The notes under the pieces were generated by a model, which was not told where the DNA came from, did no database searches, and saw nothing but the letters and a program-made list of their open reading frames with translations. The translations under genes were made by a program, and so were the position numbers. From Caenorhabditis remanei (Eukaryota; Nematoda; Chromadorea; Rhabditida; Rhabditidae): DNA of 64,000 nucleotides. The stretch lies in NCBI RefSeq assembly GCF_010183535.1, contig NC_071333.1:14692587-14756586 (forward strand). The letters are read 5' to 3'. This document shows, piece after piece, positions 54,284 through 64,000 of this stretch (the stretch's first letter is position 1; each line of letters opens with the position of its first letter).

Positions 54284-57200
54284 TTACATCAGAAGGATTT
54301 GACGGACAAAGTCGATTGTTTGTTGGTTGGAGAAGTCAAACTGAAAATATTCATATATAATTATTATAATTCAAGATTTTGATAAACTTACAGCGCATCG
54401 TCCGAGAATAGCAAAGTCATGAACTTGGAGTGACCTCAGGTTCTCCTCAAGTTTGTCGCAGGAGACCGGTAGTTCTGGGTCCTAAAAACAACATTTTCCA
54501 TATTCTGCCGAGTGATGTTTGCGTGACTTACCTGCATGTCAAAGAACCCCAACTCATTTGGGAAGTCCAAGCTGCTAGCAGAGCTGTTGCTCGCCACGCT
54601 TGAGATCGGCGTGTTCTGGTTCAATTGAGCTTGACCTTGTGGCGTGTTGAAGTTTCCCATCTCTGGCATTTGTGGATGAGGCTGTCCCATTTGTGGCGCC
54701 GCTTGTCCCATGTTAGAGGGTTGATGGTATTGTGGTGGTTGTTGGGCTTGTCCCATTTGTCCACCATATTGATATTGTTGTCCCATATGGTTGCCCATCA
54801 TCATTGCTGGATCTGGTTGCATGGCGCGTTGCATTTGAGCTGGCTGAGCTGCTGGCGGAACACGATCTGAAGAAAGGATGAAATGAATTATGAGTCGGAT
54901 AGGTGTCAACAAGTGGGAGGGTCACATCGAGAGGCGGTACCTATCTCGGAAAGTCGGATATCGTCAGAATAGCTTATGTTTTTTGCATTCAAGAGATTCA
55001 TGATTTTATTATTTCTTGACACTTTCAAACCCCGCCCACCCGATCTACGCTCGATGATGTTTGGAAACTTTTGGAGACAAATATGTTACTGAAATGAAAT
55101 AAAGAGATTGGATATTGACATTAAAGGATATTATATCATACTAATAATACAAACAAGTCAAAATTGCAAGAAACAAAAAATGATTTCTGTTTCAGATACT
55201 ACGGTACTCGTATTTTCTCGATATACTAAAAACGGCTTCTTCAATGAAAATTTTTTGGTTCAGTGGTTCTTAGAAAAAACGACAAGGATTTGGACATATT
55301 TTCAGTTTTTTCCTCAGTTATTTTCGTTTTTTCCTGTTATTTTTTTTCTGGCAGAGAACAGAACGGTCGCTGGGAAATAATAATGAGGGACACGGAGACT
55401 GAGGAGCACATGAAAACAAGAGTCGAATTCTTTGATCGTATAAAATCGGATCTGAGTGACACATTTATAAAAAAAAAACAAAAATCTCTGTCTTCCCTAA
55501 ATTGGAATGGCCTGCTCTGCTTGAATTGATATGGTAAAGGCGATGCTTTTTATGTTTTGACATTGACACTCCTAAGCCCCGCCCACTTTTAGACTTTGAT
55601 AAGCAGAGTGTAAAGTTGGAAACAGAAACAGGGTGTGTGTTTTGTTTTTCAGTTTTTCAGCGTTCCCCCAAGTTCTCAGTGTTCGGTTTTCAGACAAGCG
55701 GCACCGAAAACGACAAGTAGAGTGAAAGAAAAGATAGATCGGGTTGAGCGGCGACGACAAATAGCCTGTTTGCCGGAAAAAGCCCATTTTGTTGACCACA
55801 CATGACGCCGCAGAGCAAAACGAACGGCAAGGGGGAGCAAACGAACACGAAGACGTGCTCTCTTTTTTATTTTTGTAGAATACGTGTTCATGATACACAT
55901 GTTTTTCAGGCGTCAAGCAGTCGCGCGTTCTCACTACAAATCCTTGCCTTATTATTGCAAACAGAGAGGAGTTCCAGCTACTACGACGACTACTACTAAC
56001 TACAAAAATATTTATGTCTGATAGTTGTCGTCGTCTCCAACGTCGTGCCCGGTGCCGTTCGTTCACTGGGAGTAGCAGAATAGGGGAAGTGGATGGTCAT
56101 CAACATGTTTTTGTTTTTCATTACTACCCATAATTGCTCTCTTTTCCATCTCTTCTCGCCCCAAAGTTTTTCTTGTTATACCGTTGACCCTCTTAAGAGA
56201 AACTTGAGGTTTTGTTTTTAGGAAAACACTACATGAAATCCCGAATAATGTAATTTTCGAGAAGAGAGATTTGAAATTCTAATCTGCTTGTACATGGTGG
56301 TATCTATGAATGCACGTATCAAATCGGCTCAAATAAATCCTTGGCCTCCCACTTGTTTATTATTTATGTACAACATGTTTCTGGGAAGTAGTTCCTGCTC
56401 CAAGAGCATGTAAAGATCAAAGTACTCCGAATGCGGAAATGCAGAGCAGTAGAAGTAACAAACAAGAGAAATCTAATTTTCAGGAGTAAAAAAAAGTTTG
56501 ACCTCTGGGATTTGGAGTTAGATTTTTGGTGTGAACGAAGAAAAAATACTATATATGAAAATAAATTTATAAAAACTGTTCACGGGAAATTTACTCTGGT
56601 TATTTCAAGAAAATCAAAGAATCGAATTCAAGTTCCTTATATAATAGAACAGCAGGACTATTTTTCTATTTTTCAGGCTTCAAGCCCTTTTTATAACAAA
56701 AATATTTACTCCAATGGCACAGACTTATTCCCGAAAAACTCGAGACAGACCGGCCTATTTTCTTCTTAGAACTCAAGTTGTTTTCTTTCTATCTTCCCTT
56801 CCGTGTAACTTTAAAACAAAAACTTGATCAGCTATTTGTGTCGAGTTTACAAACATCACTATTTATCATTTCCGCGTTTTTTCCCACTTCCACACCCCCA
56901 TCTTCCTCTTATTTCAGTTCGCACGTCATGTTTCGGAAGGAAATGTATCTCTAAATAGCTTAGTGGATAATGAAGTTCTTTCTAAATTATAAATATAAAT
57001 TGTAGCCCCAGTTAATCATGTTGATGGTCAGAAACCAAACTCACGTTGTTGCTCCAATTGTGGTTGCTCTTTTTGTTTTTGTTGTTTAGCCTGGATGGAG
57101 TTACGCAATTCCAAACGAACCATTTCCGAGGATCTGCAATATGAAATTGTTCAATGGAACGGGGAATTCAATAATATTGCAAATGAAAACATATATTCTG

Positions 57201-60200
57201 GTTTCTCACATAAACTAATATATTTCATGCAACGAGAGCATGAATAGGAACTCATAATCCGCCCGACCTACTTCGTATTAGTGTACGGGGCCTGCGAGCT
57301 TCCTGGAGCTCCGTGCATCATCGAATGATGTTGGAGCGGTTGAGTAGCTGGCATTTGATGTCCGCTCATTTGGTGACCTCCCATCATGTTGTTACCCTAC
57401 AAACAATTGTTTATGAACCTAAAGTGCCACTCCGTTGGTACCTGGTACCCATAACTCGGGGGTGGTTGGAAATGATAGTTTTGTGGTGGAACAGAAACTT
57501 GTTCATCTAGTTGAGCCTTATTGACCGTTCTCTTCCTTCTGGAGTTGTTTTTTGGCGCTGGTTTCACTGGAGCCGGAGCTGGAGCCGGCGCTTGAACTGG
57601 AACATGAGCCTGAGCGTGTTGCATATGCGATTGGTAGTTCTGCATCTGAAAGATCATATTTTTTGTTTTCAATTTTCAAGAAAGTACAGAAAAACATCTA
57701 GAGTGACTAATCACCAGAGTCTAGACAAAATAAAGTGGTACACTATTACTAATACTGAATGAAACGAAAGAACGGAACGAATTAAATGAAATAAAAAGAA
57801 GGTGAATAATAGAGAGGAAGAACGTAAGACCCTATAAATCATAGCGCCAGAAAATACTTAATGCAGGATATACGTATTTCTTGCGCAGGTTTCTGGAAGA
57901 AAGCTTAATAGTCAAAGTGCTTCTGCAAGAAAATCCCGAAAGAGAAGTGGGGAGAGAGAAACGCACACCTTCCGCTTTCGGAAATTTCTAATGGGGCGTG
58001 GTGTAGTTAGCATCTATACATCTATACACTTTTCAGGTCACTCCGAATGTGTTTTGGAATTGGTTGGCTTTTAAGAATTGAGGAAACATCATGGAATGAT
58101 GTGGTTGTTTGGGTAGAAAAAAAGCTAATTCGATGATGTGGATGGGTTCGTAAAGATTAAAAACGTGGGAGCGGACGGATATAGCAAGAAGCACTAAAAT
58201 GTTTTAATTCCAATTCGAGAATTTAGTACTCACCTGCATTTGTTGTTGTTGTTGTTGTTGTTGTTGCTGGCGTTGGTAATGTTCCATCCGTTGCTTGTCC
58301 TGTTGAGAATACGCGGGCGGGTTCATCATACGTTGCATTTGTGGGTTGTTACCAGGATTGCTGGTACTGCAAAAAGCAAGTAATGAGTCAATGACAACAA
58401 TGTGTTGTGCATTTTTTGAAAAAGAAAAAAACGAAAAGAAAAAAAAACACATGTGTGATCTATTAGACCCAGCGAATCATACATCACTGGAACATGACTA
58501 AAATAAGGAGAAACCGTGATTGTCAAAACAAGTTCTCACTAAGTCATGAACAACATGGCGGGCTACTAAAATTGAGAAAAAAGATATGAACCACGCAAAG
58601 ACAACTTATCTGGAAAGAACGCGAGAAAAAAGTTGTGTGTACACATCTCTAGTATATCTGTGGTCAGGACCACTTGCCAAAACAACTAGTCTCCGGAACG
58701 GCGTTCTGATGGAATAAAGACTGGAATAATGCGAAAAATGGAAATAGACTCGTTCTCCTAAACTATTTTCTCTGAGAGAGCTGTAAATATGTTTATTTGT
58801 TTCACTGACAAGTTGGGTGGGGTGGAAACTAGAATTCTGCTTTCTCAAATTGTCAAACTTTTTCCACGTTTTTCCACCGCTATGTTTTTTTCTCTGTTCC
58901 ATCTTATTTTCAGTTGAAACACTTAGTATTTCCTACTCTACCGCCGAGATGGAAAATGATTTGTTTTCGACAACACACTTCGCTCGTCCTCATGTTTTTC
59001 ATTCCAGTTCCAGACAATCTCAAAAAACATGGTGATGACAATGAAGCTTCCGATAGGAAAATATTTATCTTCTAGGCTTCATTTTCTCTTATTAAAAAAA
59101 TTTTGTGTGTTCTGATTAGACTGATTGATGAATGATCAAACGGAAACATTGTATAGACAGACTGAAAGAAAAACAACATTTCATCCCGTTGCACTTTATC
59201 TATTGAATTGAGGAAGGCTCGGAGAATATGCAAAGTCACGTGGGGTCACTTGTTTTTTTTCCTGAATGTTTGCTCAGTGAAAGTGAGAGATGTCTGAACT
59301 TGGTGAACTAGTAAAATTGACATGTGATATTTGGGAAGTCTGGAATAAGAAAGAAGATCTCACACACTTTTCAACAATAAGAAATTTCTGGAGAATATAA
59401 TGGTTCAACCCGATTTGAAAAATAACAATGAAGAAAAGTATCAAATTTTAAGCAAAATATGAGTCTTTTAAAGGCTTCTAGACTAATCTTAACTATCTTG
59501 AGATCTCCGATGAATCACTTGATGAAATCAAGTCGTGAATTATCAGTTTTCCAATGTAAAATCGTGAATATAAACTTGCACTTTTGAGTAAGAGTTTGGG
59601 AAGAATTTAAGTCTAACCAGATCAAAAATTGTGACTTACGCTGGTTGGGGATGCTGATGTTGTCCCATTTGTCCCATACCCATTGGGTGTTGCTGCATTC
59701 CCATTGAACGATCACCCATCATACCCATGGATCCTGCCATGGTTCCACTCATTGGGTTGTTCATCTGATTATTTCCTAATTGTCCCATATTGTCCATTCC
59801 AGGAGCTCCCATTGGCCGATTGTCCATCTGGTTTCCGACCATTTGTTGTTGACCTGCCATTCTATTATCCATAGCTGGCATTTGAGTATTCATTTGGGCG
59901 TTCATTGGCCTATTGTCCATTCCCATAGACCCCATTGGTACAGGTGCAGCCTGTTGTTGTCCAATTTGACGGCCCATCATATTTCCCATATTAGCTTGGT
60001 GTTGTTGTTGTTGTTGTTGCTGTTGTTGTTGAAGTTGTTGTTGATGTTGCAACTGTTGTTGGTGTTGCTGTTGTTGTTGCATGGTCCGTCCATCCATCGG
60101 TACCATACCACTTTGTCCCATTTGTCCCATTGACCCATATCCTTGATGTGGATAGTTATAGGCAGGCGGCGGTGCTTGTTGTTGAGGTGCATACTGTGCC

Positions 60201-60256
60201 GGCTGTTGCCTAGGTTGTTTCGGCTGAGGCTGCGATGCTGGTGTAGGTGTGTACAT
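54284..60256 (-). CDS. Q/M/P-rich protein with polyglutamine tracts, probable nuclear coactivator-like factor
   Basis: Exons 60256-59640, 58366-58234, 57645-57442, 57396-57272, 57133-57045, 54866-54532, 54481-54392 and 54340-54284 join in phase to 549 residues. The chosen ATG is 9 bp behind an acceptor (tttttcag ending at 60266); earlier exons to the right are possible. Content: Gln tracts (about residues 54-85 and a run of nine Gln near 240), many Met-Gly-Gln repeats, an Ala-Pro hinge with a basic KNNSRRKRTVNKAQ patch (NLS-like, about 287-300), one helical charged segment SSEMVRLELRNSIQAKQQ (about 360), SNSSASSLDFPNELGFFDMQ, and a conserved-looking end LEENLRSLQVHDFAILGRCA plus FDFSNQQTIDF. 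Such composition is typical of transcription coactivators (Mastermind-like, SRC-like, Mediator tail), but no domain identifies one; worm SEL-8/LAG-3 is a comparison worth making. Confidence 0.75.
60000..60085 (-). repeat. CAA/CAG repeat encoding polyglutamine
   Basis: Imperfect (TTG)n/(CTG)n runs on the plus strand, read as CAA/CAG with scattered His and Leu codons in the first exon of the Q-rich gene. A second pure run of nine CAA lies at about 58238-58265 in exon 2. Such tracts are length-variable and also generate long antisense Leu-rich frames that are not genes. Confidence 0.7.
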
Positions 60257-60266
60257 CCTTACAGCC

Positions 60267-63200
60267 TGAAAAATAAAGCATATTGTCATTTACTTTTAAT
60301 AATGAAGACAAGGAAATAGCAATAAGGAAATCCGAATGTGAGAAACTGTTTATTGATAATTTGGGGGCCAATGGAATGTTTTCAGTTCGTGAGATATTTG
60401 ATCAGTTCGCAAAAATGACTATAAACAAAGAGGTGCAGAACACAAAGAAACAATAATCCCAATGTTTTGTTTCGGAGAAAGTACAAGTCTAGTGCTGATG
60501 ATCAATTGCATGATCAATCGTTACAAACAATTACATTACTAACTTTTGGCAGCTTTTTATCAAGAAAAGAACACACTAAGGCGTTTAGACTTCTTCCAAC
60601 AAAAAACAAACTTGTATTCAAACTCAGTGGATATAAGATATAAATAAAACTAGGAATATATAAAATGAGGAGAAAAGTGTTTTGATCCAAATCGTTCTGG
60701 ATCCATTGAAGACAACCAACACACAACAACAAACCGTCTCAGTCCTCTCCGTGTCAGTTTGTATGACCCTTCGCCTCTTATTCCTCTCTTCGCTCGCCTA
60801 CTTGTTTCTCCGCATGTTTTGAGGATACTGTTTATATCCGATCTAATCAATCCTTAGTCAGTCTATGCCAGACTCGGGTGATTGATGGATTCAGAGAAAG
60901 AAAAACAGAAAAATAGTTTCGTACGATAAGTATAAAAATGGGTGTGGATAGAAGTAAAAAGATACAAAATTTGGATTAACTAAAAGACTGGGAATGTTTC
61001 ATTTGCTGCTTTCAATGTAAAGCTTATTATTTGTTATCTAGAAAATCATCATAAATGAAACAAAAATGAAAAACAACCTAGCCGAAAGAGAAACTGTTGT
61101 TTTCTCATTAATGGATGAGAAGCAGGAAAGATTAGGACAGGTTCCAAGCACGCAAATGTTTGTCTGCGGCAATTTTTTTGTATCAATTGACGGAACTTTT
61201 GATTCTCTCGAAATGGATTGGTAGGTGAAGATATGTCGGAGCATAAACTTGTAAATCAAGAGAATTCTTTCAGAAATGATATATATGTTCTTGTCATTGT
61301 TGCACAGGTGAATTCTCAGAAATAAGTGAACAAACAGACACTACGCTGTAGTTTACAAGTATTATACGGACCATGATTTATTTCACAGTTGTTTTACTGC
61401 ATTGTCATGAAATTTGGTTTGGGCGTTTGAGAAAAAAACTACATCACCATCCTCACTTTCTGATTAGAGAAATTAATAGAGTAACCGGTTTCTGTTCTGT
61501 TGAATAAACACTGTCGAACTGCTGATAAAGAAACAGTTGAGAAGTTCAAAGTGAAATGGTCGTTTACGAGAAATATGGTAGTGAGATACGATGATATGAA
61601 GCGGACTGATTGTTGGTGGAACCGGCACGACACTAATAAAAATTATAGAGAAGTTGAGAATCAATAATTACCGTTTAGAAAAATTTGAAAAGCGATGAGT
61701 CAAACCACTTCACAACGTGCATTTATTTTCCTCCCCAATGTTACCTTGCATTTCTTATAACACTGGCACACCGGAAGGTCGTACTCGTACCAAGGCACGT
61801 GTAGGAGCCGATGGAGCTCCCTTGCCGCATGATCATCAGCCACGTGCTTTGTGTTTCTGCTCGGCTCTTGACCACTTTTCGACTCGTTCAATAGTTCATT
61901 TTTAAAGATTGTCTGTGAAACTTTGAGTTGATCAATTGCAGAGTCTAAGGTGATGACATCAGAGAAAGAAGTTTTTGAAAATTTGAATTCTCAGTTGATA
62001 TTCAGAATCAAAGATCAAGATAGGATGGTGAAGAAAAAATAAGTTCCTTCTGACGTCATTTTTTTAAAGCTGAGAACAGAACTAACCTCCGGTTTGGAAA
62101 CCATACTTCGCCGAAGAGTTACAGATAGAGCGGAAGAATTACAGTAGGCTATTCTTAGCCAGCAAAAACGGATGAAAGTCAAACAACAAAAAATTGTGAA
62201 TTTCTACCAACGTACACTACATGTATTCTGCTCGTTACCAGGATTTATAGATCTCAATTTTATGTTCGTGACATGAATCCGATGGCAACCATTCCCTTTT
62301 CCCCCATGTCGCCCACGAAAATTCTCCAATTTCAAAAAACCTTTTTGAAACGAGAAAAGGCAAAAAAAAGAAAACAAAGACATCAAGGAAGAGGAAAATT
62401 GGTGGTGCGGGGATCATTTCTATCGCAAAGAAAACTGACGCCTTGAAGGAGTTTGTAGAGAGAAAAAATTGAAAGTGGAAACGAGGAAATCGAGATAAGA
62501 AGAATTGAGGGGAGAAAACGAAAACGAAAATTGACATATCGTTTCGTTTTACCCTCATTCACGCTTTCGTGTTGCTCGATTGCTTAATGTCTTATTGCAC
62601 ATTTCAGGAAAAAAATTTTCTTTCGCTGGCGTTGGAGCCTGATACCTATTTGCCAAAATACAAAAAGAGCATTGAAAGAACAAAAAACGTAGAACACACA
62701 ACAACTGTTCAGTGAACTAATCTATACATTGTGGTAGCTATCAAGAGAGAAAAACGGATATGAAATGAAAGGATAGAAAGAGGACATGCAGACTAACTTC
62801 ACTGGAGTCCTAGAAAAACGAAATGATTTTTCGAATGACTTCGGGTAGGTCACCTTGGATAACACCGAATAGGAATGAACATAAATCTCGAATCTTTCAT
62901 TATTCTTTACAGTATCCAGATAACCTTCCTTTTATTGGATTGTGAAAAATAAATTAATTTTTCGGATCAGATAAGGGAATGAGGTGAACAAACAACTGGC
63001 TGGGTGGTCGAAGCTGTATAACTACCAACATCTAGAAAAAATGAAAGCAACACCATAACTTGACTACCTCATACAACAAATACTTGAAACACTAATCGTC
63101 GGTAGAATGTTCGGCAAAGAAACAACAACAAAACAAAAAACACTAAACCGGTCAAAAAAGGAAAGGAAAATTGAAGGAAGGATATTGTCGTCGTCAATTC

Positions 63201-64000
63201 TAGATTTTCTCTTCTGTTGACAAATAGGCAGATTGAGTATAATAAAAGAAACATACAAGCAGTCAGTGCGATTCCGAGGGATACTGACGTTTTGTGTTGT
63301 GAGTGTTGTCTCTCTATACGAGCGGCGTCATCTGTTCTTCAGGCACCATCCTCGCTTAGTCGCTCTCTTATTCCATCCTTTCATTCTGCGGATATGCGAC
63401 GAACGAAGGTCGTACAGTAGGCGCCGGGCGCCGCCACTCGGTGCGAGGAGCCATTTGGGTCACTATTACATGTACTTAGAAGAGGGGACCCGAGGACAGG
63501 CCCAAAATGGGCGATACGCTAAATTATATAGTCTTCACATGGCATGTCGGAGATTAGATGCAAATTACTGTGGTGACAGATGTTTTTGGTTTTTGAAATT
63601 GGATTTCAAATTTAATAGACTGAATGGCTTAATGAAGATCTCAGTGCTGATTTAGTAAAAATGTGAGAAAAGCACGAAAAATCGAAGAAGTGTCAAAAAA
63701 ATCAAGTAATCGTCTGTAATTTGGTCACGTGAATAAAAGGTGAATGTGCAACATTTCGAAACGTACTGACATCGAAAAATCATCATTTTCTCGATTTTGT
63801 AGTCAAAATAATTTGTGTACTGTTAACGAAAGAAAAAACGCTAACTCAGCATCTCTTCCTTTTTTCCCGGAAAGAATGAAATTTAGGATTTTAGGATTTG
63901 GATTTGAATATGATCAATCTGTTCAAAATGCTGCTGCAATGTTTCAGTAATCTTATCAAATTTGTTATAGTTCAGATTCATTTTGATCTCTACGAACAAC
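60267..64000. other. Upstream region of the Q-rich gene, no supported gene
   Basis: AT-rich with only chance frames, except for a GC-rich patch at about 63290-63530 (gcgccgggcgccgccactcggtgcgagg) that may be a promoter or non-coding first exon of the Q-rich gene or of a gene beyond the right edge. Confidence 0.4.

Noticed and set aside
55572..56066. 164-codon minus-strand ORF inside the 2.2-kb intron of the Q-rich gene
   Set aside because: Basic, low-plausibility protein with frames open on both strands, as GC-rich promoter DNA gives; treated as possible internal promoter, not coding.
57885..57900. ttgcgcagg, a partial match to the X-chromosome dosage-compensation (MEX/rex) motif
   Set aside because: Only the core matches and the flanks do not; too weak to call a recruitment site.
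59780..60133. 117-codon Leu/His-rich plus-strand ORF
   Set aside because: It is the antisense shadow of the Gln/Met-rich exon of the minus-strand gene; CAA/CAG runs always give Leu-rich open frames on the other strand.
63233..63655. 140-codon plus-strand ORF near the right edge
   Set aside because: Covers the GC-rich patch, has no domain, odd composition (many Arg, Cys, His) and no splice or poly(A) context; more likely promoter or untranslated exon DNA.

Overview
The window looks like nuclear DNA of a Caenorhabditis-type nematode. It is AT-rich, most introns are about 45-60 bp with TTTCAG/TTTTAG acceptors, many start codons sit just behind a splice-acceptor-like TTNCAG (the usual sign of spliced-leader trans-splicing), and the gene content is nematode-like. 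The anchor is a complete 14-exon gene whose reconstructed 1,496-residue product has the FYVE / chaperonin-like / PIPK layout of PIKfyve-Fab1, i.e. worm ppk-3. That gene is X-linked in C. elegans, so this is probably X-derived sequence, but the species cannot be fixed by eye. All multi-exon models below were built by hand from splice sites, reading frame and phase; every listed exon chain keeps an open frame.

Layout. 0-3.7 kb: the start of an unknown gene (minus, running off the left edge) diverges from a Mia40/CHCHD4-type mitochondrial import oxidoreductase (plus), followed closely by a mitochondrial fission factor (MFF) homologue; the last two may form an operon. 3.7-6.7 kb: a 13-exon CD36/SCARB scavenger receptor (minus), convergent with MFF and overlapping it at the 3' end, with a relic of a related C-terminal exon at 7.5-7.7 kb. 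9.1-11.1 kb: a lipid-droplet-associated-hydrolase (LDAH) homologue whose nucleophile serine position is glycine. 12.7-18.8 kb: ppk-3, with a foldback element in one intron and a dispersed-repeat copy in another. 19.3-22.0 kb: a peptide-receptor-type GPCR (minus, first exon not found).

22-34 kb is a long stretch with no convincing complete gene; it holds a 243-bp foldback element and two orphan exon-like pieces. 34.0-35.1 kb: a secreted neuropeptide-like precursor. 37-44.7 kb: three tandem paralogues of a secreted cysteine-rich family that I cannot name, the first carrying an antisense tRNA-Leu(AAG) in an intron. 45.2-47.0 kb: an unrecognised charged protein (minus). 47-54.3 kb: no supported gene. 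54.3-60.3 kb: a Q/M/P-rich, probably nuclear coactivator-like protein (minus). 60.3-64 kb: its presumed upstream region, including a GC-rich block near 63.3-63.5 kb.

Themes: mitochondrial biogenesis and fission genes side by side at the left, several lipid or endolysosomal genes next to each other (CD36, LDAH-like, PIKfyve), then signalling and secreted proteins. The most interesting points are two enzyme-family members that have lost a hallmark residue (the CPC motif of the Mia40 homologue is C-H-C; the GHSxG of the LDAH homologue is G-H-G-A-G), a GPCR without DRY, the tandem secreted family, and a one-copy amidated-peptide precursor.
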